From contig NW_006500103.1 of NCBI RefSeq assembly GCF_000471905.2, forward strand, positions 3,741,997 through 3,805,996: a stretch of 64,000 nt of DNA, given 5' to 3'. Below are positions 9,562 to 21,193 of the stretch, piece after piece. The notes beneath the pieces are model-generated. The model was given only the letters and a program-made list of their open reading frames with translations. It was not told the origin of the DNA and did not search any database. The position numbers and the translations under genes are program-made. Each line of letters opens with the position of its first letter. Positions within the stretch are counted from its first letter, which is position 1. This DNA is from Amborella trichopoda. Taxonomy: Eukaryota; Streptophyta; Magnoliopsida; Amborellales; Amborellaceae.

Positions 9562-12235
9562 TGAATATTATGTCTTGGAATGTAAGGGGATTGGGTGACC
9601 CTAGAAGAAAGAGAGATGCTTTGTTTTTAGTGACTAAGTTTAAACTTGTTATCCTGGCTATACAGGAGACCAAATTTCTTAGCCCCATGCTTGTGAGAGT
9701 AAGGGAAGTTTGGGGTCATGGGGAAGTTTCCTTTGTTAGTATTGATGTTGTGGGTAGTTTAGGAGGCCGCTGGATTCTTTGGTATCCTACGGTTCTCTTT
9801 TCTTTTGAAACTATTGTCCGAGATAATTTCTTTTGTTGGATTTTAAGGGTCCGATTTTGGGGTTTTTTTGGGGCTTTATGAATGTCTATGGGCCAAATGT
9901 TTCCTCCTTGAAAGATGGTTTTATTTGTGACATGCATTTTATAGTTCAGTCTGTGCCATATCCTGTTGTTATTAGGGGGGATTTTAACCTTAAGATGAAT
10001 GTCTAGCAGGCCATCCAATAAATGTTTTTATGCGGAAGTTTAACAATTTTATTGAAGCCAATGCCTTTTTCGACTTACCTATTGTTGGTGCTAAGTTTAC
10101 TTGGTCTAATAACAATGTAAGTAATCTTGCTATGTCCAAATTGGATAGATTGCTGGTGGCTGCAGGCTGGTTAGAAGCTTTTCCACTTGCCTCTGGGAAA
10201 TCTGTGATATGGCTATCCTTAGACCATATCCCAATTCTTCATAATACAGGAAGTCTGTGGGGAGGGCCTAAGCCTTTCAGACTCGAGGTGGGATGGTAGA
10301 GGAAAAAGAGCTTGTGGAGATCATATAAAGAACCTGGCTGAATATGGTTGTGGTTGGCTAGATGGATTTCCAAATTCATAAAGAGCTACAATATGTTAAA
10401 TATAAGTTGTTAGATTGGAAAAGAGTGAATAAGGTGGATATTAAGTTGAAGATTGATGTGGTCATTGCGGATATTGAAGGCTTAGAGTTTGACCTTCAGA
10501 ATAGTGGTGAAATGTCTGAGACGTTGATTATTGAGCGGAGTCTGAAATTATAGGAGCTTGAGGAGTTACGTATGAAAGACGAAGTCTTTTGAAAGCAGAG
10601 ATCTAGGATTAAATAGTTGAAAGAATGCGACCTCAATACCAAATTTTTTCATGCTATTCCCTCTTTTAGACGAAGGAAAAATGATGTCTCAGATTGACTA
10701 TCCTTGGAATAGATCCCGAGAACACTTTGGCCATAGAAGAGGGTGTTGTGAACCATTTTAAGAAGGCTTTTTCCAGGGAGGTGTTCTTGAGTCCTAAGTT
10801 TCCCAATGTGCCCTTTAAGGTTCTACAACGCGATCAAACTCGCCACTTGAAGAGATCTATTTGTTTGGAGGAATTAAAAAAAGTTGTTTTTGCCTTGGTT
10901 GGGGATAAGGCATTTGGTCCAGATGGTTTCCCCATGCTGTTTTTTCACAAGTTTTGGGATATTTTGAAAGATGACTTGCTCATTATGGTCAGAGAGTTCT
11001 TTATTAGGAGTCAGGCCTTTAAGGGTATCAATTGTACCTTTTTGGCTTTAATTCCCAAAAAATCAAATATCAGTGAGCTCTCTGATATCAATCCTATTAG
11101 CTTGCTTACAAGTGCGTATAAAATTATTACCAAAATACTTGCTGAGAGACTTAAAGAAGTTCTACACTTCCTCAACTCAAAGTCTCAGTCAGCTTTCATT
11201 AACGATAGATAGATTACAAATAGTATTTTGGTTGCGCAGGAATACATTAACTCTCGGGTTCTCAGTAAGATGGAAGGTGTTATGTTGAAATTGGACATGA
11301 AAAAGACTTATGATAGAGTGGAATGGGGGGTCTTGATAGAAATTATGAAATTGATGGGTTTGGTGACAGATGGAGGAGCCGGATATATGGGTGCCTTTCT
11401 TATACTCATTTCTTCATACTCTTCAAAGGAAGTCCTATTGGTTTTTTCAATGCCTCCAGGAGCCTTCGCCAAGGTGATCCACTATCACCTTTTCTTTATA
11501 CAATTTATGCAGATTGTTTTAGTATCAAGCTGAGTAATGTTGAGAGGAGTGCGACCTTCTCAGGATTCCAAATTTCAAATTCTGATATCACCGTATCTCA
11601 TATTTAATATGCGAATGATACACTTGTTTTTTGTGATGCTAAAGCAGTGCAGTTGGAAAATATCGCTAGGTTCTTAAAAACTTTCGAAGTAGTTATGGGG
11701 ATCAATCCATAAGTCTTCACTGCTGACTATTAACTGTGGGGTAAGGGTGGCTGAGAACCTTTCAAGAGTGATGGGTTGTAAAATGGGTTCTTTTCCTATA
11801 TTCTACTTGGTCTTACTAATTTTGGATTCTAAAGTCCATATTGCTGTGTGGGATAAGGTAATTGAAAGAATACAAGTTAAGCTAGACTTATGGAAGCACA
11901 AATACTTATCTCTAGGGGAGGGTCACTTTGCTCCAATCTTGCTTAGCCAACCTACTTGTATACTAGATATCCTTGATACAAATTCCTGCCTCGGTGGGGA
12001 GGAGGATAGAGAAAATGATGAGAGATTTCCTTTGGGGTACGAGAGAAGAACAAAGGAAGTTCCATTTGGTCAGATGGGATAAGGTACGTACTCCCAAACG
12101 TGAAGGTGGTCTTGGTATCCGAAATATTAGGAAATTTCATGAGGCTCTCCTGTGTAAATGGTGGTGGCGTAGTGCCTATTTTAAGGATCATCTTTGGTAT
12201 AAGGTGTTGCTCTCAAAATATGGAGGGTTTTAATA
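9561..12235 (+). pseudogene. L1-type LINE ORF2: endonuclease and reverse transcriptase, broken
   Basis: ORF2 starts at the ATG overlapping the ORF1 stop. The endonuclease begins with SWNVRGLGDPRRKRDAL and the catalytic-glutamate block AIQETK, followed by a frameshift near 9850. RGDFN near 9975, then GAKFTWSNN, SKLDRLLVAAGWLEAFP and LDHIPI (normally SDH) follow to about 10299. The reverse transcriptase spans about 10694-11640: FGPDGFPMLFF, FLALIPKK, LDMKKTYDRVEW (motif A), LRQGDPLSPFL (motif B) and YANDTLVF (motif C, normally YADDT). Stops and frameshifts separate the pieces and the first motif-C aspartate has become Asn, so it is inactive. The tail at 11973-12233 has the usual post-RT block GGLGIRNIRKFHEALLCKWW and then stops abruptly where pararetroviral sequence begins. 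The RNase H and 3' end are not adjacent (see 16575-16916). Confidence 0.9.
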
Positions 12236-12279
12236 CTTTGTAAGGAAGTGCTTTCGGAGTTATTGTTGTAGTATGTTAG

Positions 12280-12636
12280 AGTGATTGCTGTGAGTACTTC
12301 AAGTCTGTTTTCTGCCACTCACCTCGGCTTCGAGTTTTCATGTAAGTGTATATGTCTGTTCTGCTTCTGTAAATCTTGCACCTTTGTTTCTGTTATTATA
12401 AATCAATGTTATTATGTATGAATGCTACTCATTATTCTTTATCAATTTTATTTTACCCCTTTTTCGCTATTTATGGTATCCGAGCCAGTTTATTCAATAG
12501 AAACTGAACCAATTTGTACATTTTATCTTGTTAACATACCTAAAGTCGTTGTGACCCAAACACCACCGTGAGCCAGGAAGGCCGTAAGGTGCATGGACTA
12601 TTTTCGGTTGACGCAGGGAAATAAAACTAAGATAAA
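12280..12636 (+). other. Pararetrovirus-like leader with tRNA-Met primer site
   Basis: Lies between the LINE and the pararetroviral protease frame. At 12474-12487 the sequence is TGGTATCCGAGCCA, one mismatch from the initiator-Met tRNA complement used by caulimovirids. The pyrimidine-rich stretch at 12290-12440 resembles the terminal part of a pregenomic RNA, but no promoter could be proven. The leader runs directly into protease, so movement- and coat-protein regions are missing on this strand. Confidence 0.5.
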
Positions 12637-13041
12637 ATGACAAATTTGTTGAGAACACTATCGAATAGAACCACTTCTGGTAGTTCTAGTAATAACCCAC
12701 AGATGATTTACTATCTTAAAAATAGTGGTATAAAAAGAGTTACTTTTCAAACTACTACTCTTATAGATTCAGGAGCCGATCTAAACTGTATAAATGAAGG
12801 ACTAGTTCCAACCAAATATTTCAGTAAAACAACACAGGTTTTGAACACTGCTGATGATAGTGAAATGATAATAAAATATAAACTATCTGATGCAGTAGTT
12901 TACAATAATGATGCATGTTTTAAATTTCTTTTTATAATGGTTAAAGGATTAAGCCAGCTTGTGATATTTGGAACTCCCTTCTTAAACATGCTTTACCCCA
13001 TTAGAATTGATAATACTAGGATAAAAGCTGATATTGAATGA
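12637..13041 (+). pseudogene. Endogenous pararetrovirus relic: aspartic protease segment
   Basis: A 134-codon frame with the retropepsin-type active site LIDSGADLNCI near residues 43-53 and the later hydrophobic IFGTPFL block near residues 109-115. This arrangement is that of the petuvirus-like group of Caulimoviridae. The frame is short and cut off from the reverse transcriptase by stops at 13039-13214. It is an old integrated copy with no independent coding ability. Assignment to petuvirus-like viruses is by motif resemblance only. Confidence 0.75.
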
Positions 13042-13214
13042 TATGAAGTAAATATTTTATTGATAAATCAAGAATTCATGAAATAAATAGTATAAAAAAC
13101 AAGATTTCTACGAAAGAAAGATGTCTCTTTCATATAAAAGAAGAGGTTAAGTATAAGACTATTGATGAAAGATTAACATCGCCACATGTACAAAATAAAA
13201 TTAATAATTTCAAA

Positions 13215-14068
13215 ATGATACTTGAAAAAGAAGTTTGTGCAGAAATCCTTAACGCTTTTTGGAATAGAAAGCAACAAATTGTGGAACTTCCTTATGAACC
13301 AGGCTTTAAGGAACAAAAAATTCCAACTAAAGCCAAGCCAATACAAATGAATAACAGACTCTTATATACTTGTAAAACTAAAATACAAGAACTTCTTGAC
13401 AAAAAACTAATTAAGAAAAGTTCTTCACCCTATAGCTATGCAACTTTTTATGTAAAAAAAGCTTCGGAGATTGAAAGTAGAGCCCTACGCCTTGTTATAA
13501 ATTATGAACCCTTGAATAAGGTTTTGAGATGGATTTGCTACCCTATTCCAAATAAAAGGGATCTTCATGATAGTTTAGTCAATGCCTGTATTTTCTCAAA
13601 GCTTGATTTAAGATCAGGATATTGGCAAATTCAAATATTGAAAAAAGATAAATATAAAACAACATTTAATGTTCCCTTTGGACATTATGAATGGAATATA
13701 ATGTTCTTTGGGTTAAAAAGTGCCCCTTCAGAATTTCAGAATATTATGAATGATATTTTTAATCTTTATACTAAGTTCATTATTGTCTATATTGATGATG
13801 TCCTCGTATATTCTGATAATATTGACCAACATTGAAAACATTTAAATATATTTTTTAAAGCATAAAAAATACCGGTCTAGTTGTTTCTACTAAAAATATA
13901 AAGCTTTTTAAAACAAAAATTAGGTTCCTTGGGCATCATATCTTTCAAGGAAGGATAATTCCTATAGATAGAGCAATTGAATTTGCTTCCAGATTCCCTG
14001 ACATTATAAAAGATAAAAAAGAATTACAAAAATTTTTAGGATGTCTAAATTTTATTTCAAATTTTTAT
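13215..14068 (+). pseudogene. Endogenous pararetrovirus relic: reverse transcriptase segment
   Basis: The first 206 codons cover the palm: LDLRSGYWQIQ (motif A), FGLKSAPSEFQ (motif B) and YIDDVLVYS (motif C, intact). A stop at 13833-13835 and another shortly after interrupt the frame, then the connection region continues to about 14067 with IRFLGHHIF and a FASRFPD block characteristic of petuvirus-like polymerases. RNase H is missing because the plus-strand viral sequence ends at an inverted junction near 14068. Non-functional. Confidence 0.85.
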
Positions 14069-14800
14069 ATAATGAGATCATCTTCTATTTGTATATCTAC
14101 AGGAGTGGGCATAGGATCATACATTCTTGTTGGTGCTACAGGCCTAGGTTTTTTTCCCATAGTCAATCCTATTAAGCTCTTGGCTTTCTGGTTTAAAAAC
14201 TTCTTCTATTTTAGATATTTCAAGGTCCGAAAAACTTTTATTTTGTTGAAGAACTTGGACATTACATGATTTTGCTTTAATATCTAATTTTTCAAATCTT
14301 TTCATTAACTCATCTACCAATTCTTTATTATCTTCTTTCTTTTTAATTCCTTGCAGGTTAAATTTTCCTGCAGCAATACCAGGCGGAGGTTTGAATAAAA
14401 CCGCACTCTTTTATTTATCTTCTTTCTTCTCTTGAGGTTTTATTTTATTTAAGACGTTTTCTATTCTATTGGTCTGTTTTCCTATAGTCTATAGGAATAA
14501 ATTTGTATAATTATTCTGTTCTATTATATGGGGTATGACTTCAATTTAGCCATCTAGTTATCAGAATCTTTTGATCCAATTTGAAAGGTGAAGCTGTTAT
14601 TTCTTGTTTTTCTCCTTTTAGGTTTAAACTAGTTTCAGGAGGATGGATAACTTCACTGCTTTTTCCTTTTACTGTATGAAAGGTTTGAAAGGTGTTTTGG
14701 ACAATATTAATATTCTTGATAGTATTATCTTGAAATTTTGGGTATTTTATTCCTTCTTTCATATATATATATATATATATATAAATTCTCAAGCCTAGAC
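14069..14800 (-). pseudogene. Endogenous pararetrovirus relic: inverted polyprotein fragment
   Basis: From about 14069 the viral sequence continues on the opposite strand. Minus-strand frames read DPMPTPVDIQIEDD, then, after a frameshift, ELVDELMKRFEKLD and PPPGIAAGKFNLQGI, and further out a frame of about 70 codons at 14541-14765. Their AT-rich codon use and lysine-rich style match the plus-strand part. The segment most likely comes from a non-enzymatic part of the polyprotein; I cannot place it exactly. It is broken by stops and shifts. A (TA)n microsatellite begins at 14761. Confidence 0.6.
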
Positions 14801-14975
14801 ATGGTACTTTCCTTTAATTTAGATTATCAAATTATTTGAATTCTTTTAATTTTAATTTTTAGTATAAATATGGAATATTGCTCTTTTTAAAGTTTTATTT
14901 TTTATTATAAACTTTCAAGTTTGATTCTTACCACTAAACTGCCAAAATATATATATATATATATATATAATTATA
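14760..14975. repeat. (TA)n microsatellites
   Basis: Two AT dinucleotide tracts, at about 14761-14783 and 14947-14969. Similar tracts lie at about 19957-19978 and 54575-54600. They are simple-sequence repeats in noncoding DNA. Confidence 0.9.
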
Positions 14976-15011
14976 TCATTTATTACTTTTAAATAATTTA
15001 TTTCTATTTAT

Positions 15012-15080
15012 AAATCATTAGAGAAATGATCTTATAGGACCCTTCCCCACCCAATTATATAGGACCCCGGTTAATAGCTG
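15012..15080. repeat. Partial foldback-element arm
   Basis: The sequence from AAATGATCTTATAGGACCC onward resembles one arm of the foldback element at 19000-19190. No matching second arm is seen beside it, so it may be a decayed half copy. Confidence 0.35.
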
Positions 15081-15149
15081 TTGGATTTGTATGCAAATCT
15101 CGAGATGAAGTTGGAGGCTGACCGTCAAACCATCTTCCCACCAAGTTGC

Positions 15150-15530
15150 CGGTGACCATCCTCTGCCTCTCTCTCTCTCTCTAGAGTACACCTTTCAAAC
15201 AAAACTTGCACTTCCGCTTGCGTCTGTGAAACTCTCTGTAGCAACTTGCTCTCTTCTGCTATCCTCTGTGAAAGAGAAGAGAAATGCTCCAAACTTGTTG
15301 CCTCAAACCCTAGCAGGATTACTCTCTCTCTCTAAATTACTCTTTTACTCAAGGCAAATAAAGGCATCCCGTTCTCTTATCTACGGTACTATCTGCCCCA
15401 AGCCCTAGCAAAACGCAACCCACTTCAACAAGTGTGCAAGGCCCAGCTACGAGACTCGTTAGAAAAGCTGCAAAATCTCTTCTTCATTTCATCTTCACAC
15501 AGGTAAGGGGAAGTTTTCCCTATAAACCAA
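15150..15530 (+). other. Possible untranslated first-exon fragment
   Basis: A pyrimidine-rich stretch with (CT)n tracts and repeated CCCTAGCA blocks, ending in CACACAG followed by the strong donor-like GTAAGG at about 15502. This has the look of a plant 5' UTR exon. No coding exon that it could serve was found downstream, and the short frames at 15226-15408 and 15688-15900 resemble nothing I know. Tentative; it may be part of an unclassified transposon. Confidence 0.25.
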
Positions 15531-16574
15531 AGAACCCCATTGTTCTTTTCACTAAACAATCATGGGTTTTCTCTTTCTTTCCTGAGCTTATCTAATAGAA
15601 AAGTTTGGATTTTAATGTCGAGGTTTTACTGAAGGAACACATGCCATACATCATACATCATCATTGGGTGTCTCATGATCTCATCATATGCCCAAAGGGC
15701 TTAGCCCAAGAAACTTACAGACAATGAGAAAAATGGAGAGATTCCTTTTTCCGCTTTTGCAACCTCATTTCCTAGTTTTTTCTTTCCTCTTTAGGATACT
15801 ACTTTGTGCCCCACGTTTTTATCTTTCCTCTATATCTGGTATTTTTCTTCTTAATGCTTCCATGATTTTCTCCTTAATCAAGTCATGCTTTTCTCTTTAG
15901 AAGTGGACTGATCGGGTATTTTAAAAAAATTCAAAACAAATTATATAAAACCCAAAAAATAAGTGATTTTATTTGTAATGTATTTTTCATTATTTTTGAA
16001 AAATTTTGAAAATTATTTTGGCCATTAATTCTAAAACACTCAGACCAGAGAATGATGTTCATTCATATTTTTAAATATTTTTTCATCATTTTGACAAAAA
16101 ATGGTATAGCTACCCAATTTATTTAGGGGAACCACATGCTCAATTCCACTTCCCATTAAGCAGCAATCCAATCTGACGCGGGAATCTGTACAATGGATTT
16201 GGGTTGGATACCCTAATTCTTTGCTCCTATGGAGTATAGGATCTAGTTCCTAAAGAAGAAAGGTCCAGTATAGGGGACTACATAAGTATGACTTGTACAA
16301 TCACCTCACTAAGTGTAAATCTATCGTCCCATGTGCAAGGACATCATTTTCTTTAGAAAATGGATTACAAGACCACGCAATAAACCTTTTTCATCTCTCA
16401 AGCAGGGTTGCCAACGGGCCAGACAAGATTACTTTTTACGTAAGCTGGAATAGACTATACTTGGCCCAGGCCAGAATAATCTACAGAAGTTCCCTACTTG
16501 AGGGCCAACACAGGCAGCCTAAACCGAATCCGAAGCTTGCAATTTGACCATGTTCGCAACACTATCTACATTGG
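15531..16574. other. Noncoding stretch before the LINE tail
   Basis: AT-rich with no recognised gene. Short frames at 15688-15900 and 16293-16547 have no visible domains. Confidence 0.4.
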
Positions 16575-16916
16575 ATTGTCTAATTGTGCGGAACTTACCC
16601 TTTTATTAAGGGGTGACCAAACTTTCTTTGGGAAGAATTTAGGTCTAAATATTTTAATTGAAAGGGACTCCCAAAATGTTATTGGATGGTGCAAGAAGGA
16701 ACATAGTGTACCGTAGAAACTGCTATCATTATGGTTGCAAATTTTAGATATGTTGGATATTCTTTCACCCATGTTTATCGTGAAACTAATAATATCGTTA
16801 ATGCATTTACAAAAGGGGGTGTTTCTCTCTCTTCCTTTACTGTTTCTAACAATGTAATTTCTTTTTAGCATTTTAATGAAATTGTTGAATCTTGGTAAAA
16901 AAAAAATAAAAATAGG
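16575..16916 (+). pseudogene. LINE 3' end: RNase H-like fragment and poly(A) tail
   Basis: One frame gives AELTLLLRGDQ, then LGLNILIERDSQNVIGWC, and after a stop and a frame change SFTHVYRETNNIVNAFTKGG. These are the middle and last blocks of the RNase H-like domain that ends many plant L1-type ORF2 proteins. The ORF stop is followed at once by GGTAAAAAAAAAATAAAAATA (16891-16911), the expected LINE poly(A) end. It could be the missing 3' end of the LINE at 8881-12235, separated by the viral and other insertions, or an independent 5'-truncated copy. Confidence 0.75.
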
Positions 16917-17120
16917 GTTTGCCTTGGGCCCAAGCCAAACCCATATAGCTAGACCAATGCACGGACCGTTTGACCCATGCCTGGCCAAAGCCCAGCCCAC
17001 TCGCCATAATTGTCAACCGAAGCCCAACATGAAGCTATGCCCGCCCTAAGGCCTGTGGGCCATTGGGCCCAATTGACAGCGCTACACTCTTGATCCCACC
17101 TAAGATTTTATTAAAAAAAT
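16917..17120. repeat. GGGCCC/CCCAAGCC-rich patch
   Basis: Dense in GGGCCCAAGCC, AGCCCAGCCC and GGGCCATTGGGCCC motifs, unlike the surrounding AT-rich DNA. Such patches recur in the window and probably mark short transposon ends. No coding frame was trusted here. Confidence 0.35.
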
Positions 17121-18599
17121 TGTAGGTCATCCCTATAGTAGGTGGAAGATCGTTGACATTCAGCTGGGATTTTTCAATTTCTCACCTAAATTTGGGAGAT
17201 TGAATGTCCATCAAAAAGGGCAAAAAAAAGGGGCGGACCTCCCCATTTTGTAAATCACTCTATACCAAATTTCTCATAGATAAAGACTATGATACTATAG
17301 TATGTTTTCGCTTAAGGTCCATATTGTAAGTGTACCACTCAAATAAGATAGATGATGGAAGCAACGGAGATGTCGCTGTAGACTCTTATCATCGATATAA
17401 GGTTGGGTTTTATTTTTGTTTTTATTTTACATATATAATTCATTTTAATGTTCCTTAAAATAATTTTTTCCTTAAATTTATGCTGGAGGATGTGAAATTG
17501 GTGAAAGAAATGGGGTTGGATTCTTACAGGTTTCCTATTTCTTGGCCTCGAGTTCTACCAAGTGGGACGCACAAGCTTCATTAATTTAGTTTTTTATGTT
17601 GTAAATAAAATAAGAATAATTTACATAAATATCTATTGTATTTTTTTTTAGAATTTTAAAAAATACCCAGTATTTATATATTTTACATTTATGTCTCATT
17701 TTTTAAGAACGTGTTTAAAATTTAATTTTTTTTTCCTTTTTTAGGTAATATATTGAGCTTAAATTTTGTGTCTATACTTCTCATCATCATGCATCAATAA
17801 AAATTTTAAAAATAATTAAATACAAATTAAATAACTAAAATACTTGTACAACGTTTTTAGATATTTTGCTCATTTTAGTCATTTTATGTATCTAAAATAT
17901 TACTTTTTTGTTTTTGTTTTTTCATGTCCATAATGGTGAGTAGTATGTACATATAGAATTTGAGCTTAATCCAATGTATAAGAAAAACACTAAACTAAAG
18001 TATGATACATGCTCTAAATCATTGGGACATTGATGCACAGAGAAAAAATAATAAACTAGAAAAATAAAAATAAAAATAAAGGGTTGAGAGATTATACTAT
18101 CTCTCAAGGTTTGCAAGAGTGTTCACCCCAATATCTTTTCACAACATCCAAGCTCTTTCTCTATTTTTCAATCACGTTCGTAACAAAAAAAGGACCCTTT
18201 CCCTTTAAATACAAAATTATAACTAATAATAAAAAAAATAAAATAATTGTAACAAATAAAACTCTATCTCTCCTTTATTTAATAAAAGCAAGTCTAACAT
18301 ATCATAATCAACTCAATCATACTAATCTCTATCCATATCTTTTTTTAAAAAAAAAAAAAACTAAACTCCCAATTCTTCCTCTTAAATCTCTACAACTTAA
18401 AGAGAAAAAAATAACCCTAAAGAAAACTAGAAATCAAAATAGAATATTTTTTAAGTCCTAAAAAATATAAAAATTTAAAAATTAAAATATTTTATCTTTT
18501 ATTTCCATCTGACATGAACGTAAACTATGAAATATTGAGGATAATTTTTTTAGATTCTACGAAATATATAGGGGATATTTACATTAAAAGAAAAAATTT

Positions 18600-18960
18600 A
18601 TACAAGTTACCTTAAAATGTAGAATTAAGGTGCATCTCTAAAATCATTAAAAAAAAGTTGTTTTGACTTTGGTAAAACATCTAATTGATCATCTCGACAT
18701 CGAAATGTATACATATCGAGAAAAAAAGAGGTTTCAAGTCCTAAAATAGTAAATCTCACAATACATTTGGACCATCCATTTTCAAGATTTTTCATGGTTT
18801 ATAAATTTGCTTGATTTGAACCATTTTGGATATTAGTGTAGATAAAATATAGATTCTCATACCATCCTAAAGAATTTACGACACCAAAAATGTATCTCAT
18901 GATAAAGTTTGAAGGTGCACTTTAATTTGAATTTTTAAGGCTACAAACTTATGCAAACTA
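18600..18960. mobile_element. MITE-like element, family M1, copy in the GH1 pseudogene intron
   Basis: Begins ACCTTAAAATGTAGAATTAA and ends with the approximate inverse, GAAGGTGCACTTTAATTTG followed by TTTTTAAGGCTACAA. The interior, including the TTTCAAGTCCTAAAA and CCATTTTCAAGA blocks, matches 40610-40960 in the opposite orientation. The GATCATCTCGACATCG block links it to the dispersed repeat near 2830 and 63390. No coding capacity; probably a non-autonomous DNA element. Confidence 0.55.
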
Positions 18961-18999
18961 CACCCTTACATAAATTTTCCAAATATTTATAGAATAATG

Positions 19000-19190
19000 A
19001 TCCTATGAGACCCTCTCATACCGATGTGTGTCGGACCTCAAAGGATCACTATTAAATTTGACACATATCTCTAGAAAAGTTATCACATGAGTGTGGAACT
19101 TGATTTTTCTAGAGACCTGTGCCAAATTTAATGCTGATTCTTTGGGGTCCTACACACATGGGTGTGGGAATCATTACTCATATTTATACT
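19000..19190. mobile_element. Foldback MITE
   Basis: About 185 bp forming one long imperfect hairpin. The left arm runs AATGATCCTATGAGACCC... to ATCTCTAGAAAAG, and the right arm, read in reverse, runs AATGATTCCCACACCCATG... to GGTCTCTAGAAAAA. Pairing extends through ATTAAATTTG in the arms. Noncoding, inside the largest intron of the GH1 pseudogene. Confidence 0.7.
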
Positions 19191-19204
19191 ATCCCTTTGT
19201 AAGG

Positions 19205-19440
19205 GAAAATATATAATGAGATCATTTATTTTTGGTACAAGGTGTTCATAATTAATATTGACTATTGGATGTGAAATTAGGTGGTTGCATTTATTTCATT
19301 CAAAGAGTTCAAAGTTAAAAAAAAAAAAAAATGGCAAACTTTGTGATACACCCAAGCTAACAAATTTTACAACAGATGATTGCAAGTAATCATGATCTCC
19401 CTCCAAAGGTAAATGGCCTCATTGTATACAAACCCATATC
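19205..19440. mobile_element. MITE-like element, family M2, copy 1
   Basis: The ends are inverted: ATAATGAGATCATTTATTT on the left and AAATGGCCTCATTGTATAC on the right. The body, including GACTATTGGATGTGAAATTA and GGTGGTTGCATTTATT, matches 59565-59765 in the P450 D intron almost block for block. A half-copy lies at 39205-39300. Confidence 0.65.
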
Positions 19441-20037
19441 ATTCAATTGTGGTAAAAATCCAAGAACTCTCTCTCTCTCCATAATAAACGACAACATATT
19501 CAGCCATTAAATCATAAAGAAATTAAATAATGTTTAACTTCAACCTATGCTAAAAATCTTCTTTAAAGTGCAGCTATTATGGTGGAGAAATCTCTTAGAT
19601 AACCAAAACTGCCAAAAACATACTTAAAATATCACAAAAATTTTCCTAAATGCACAAAAATTCTACATGTTAGTTGTAATTCATTATACGATGCTTTTTT
19701 ATACTATTTGATATCAAATTTTAACATATAAATAAAATTCTTATTTATATTGTGATCTAAGTAGGTCAATCATGTTTGTGATCAAAATATTTTAAGAAAC
19801 AAATGAATTCTTATATTTAATTATTTTTTATATTTTTATTTTTATTTAGAGGGAAATTTGAGGGGAGGCATCAACATGAGGGGATCACATACTACAATAA
19901 CCTCATCAACGAGTTGATAGATATGGCATTGCCTCATTTATCTTCTTTCGTTTTTAATATATATATATATATATATATTAAATTTAAAGCAATTTTATTA
20001 AAAACATTTTCTTTATTAAATACTTTAAATTGTATAA

Positions 20038-20247
<210 letters not shown>

Positions 20248-21193
20248 TAAATATTTTGAAAAAAAAAAGAAATAAAAAAAGAATTTAAGTCCCTAAACAC
20301 TTGGATATTAGCCATCGGTTCGATCCGAAGACATTTTTTTTTCCGGACTTTTGCTTGGTCAAATTTTTTGTGGGCAACTATATATACCTATTTAAGGGTT
20401 AAAGATGATTGTGATATTTATGTACTAAAAGTAAACCCAATGACTTAAAAGAAGTAGTCCAGATCAAGAATTGTGCGATCTGAAATGAGAATCAGTTGGG
20501 GCCAAACCGATTCTTGATAGGAATCAATACTACTTTCTCCCGCCCCAAAAACCTAACCCCGTTCCACAACTCAAAAATAATAAAAAGATTTTCTTTCAGT
20601 GTTCTCTTAGATATTTTAGTAAATCACAGCCCGTAAACTCCTATTTCAATTATTTATTTTCTAATTTTTAATATTTTTTGGATCATCAATTCATACCTAT
20701 CTGGATTGGAAATCCGATACGCGATTGGTGGGTTGATGATCCACCTAAACCCTTTCTGTACTAAAACTCAAACAATTTTTTTCAAGCAATGCCTAAACCC
20801 TTTCTATAATAAAAGTTAAACAATCTAATTGTATGCTCTCTCGAATCTTTATTTTCTCTCACCTTTTAACATCTCCTTTCTCTAGGATGGCTGCAATTTT
20901 CGCCAGCTAATTTTGCTTGTGTATAAACAAATGTTTGCAGTGTGGATTTTGAGAAGCATGCCGATATTTGTTTTCGAGAATTTGGGGATCGAGTGAAACA
21001 TTGGGTCACCATCAATGAAACTTGGAATTTTAGTACAATGGGGTATGATAGCTGAGTAGGAGCACCAGGCCATTGTTCACTTTCTAAAGGAAAATGCAGC
21101 AAAGGAAATTCATCAACTGAACCCTACCAAGTAGCACATAACATGCTTCTTGCTCATGTGGCTGCCTTCAATATTTACGTAGGCAAATACAAA

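Noticed and set aside
16566..17000. 144-codon minus-strand frame
   Set aside because: Antisense to the LINE RNase H fragment and crossing its poly(A) tail; a chance frame.
18084..18461. 125-codon plus-strand frame in the GH1 intron
   Set aside because: Low-complexity Lys/Asn/Leu composition in AT-rich DNA inside an intron; no domain.
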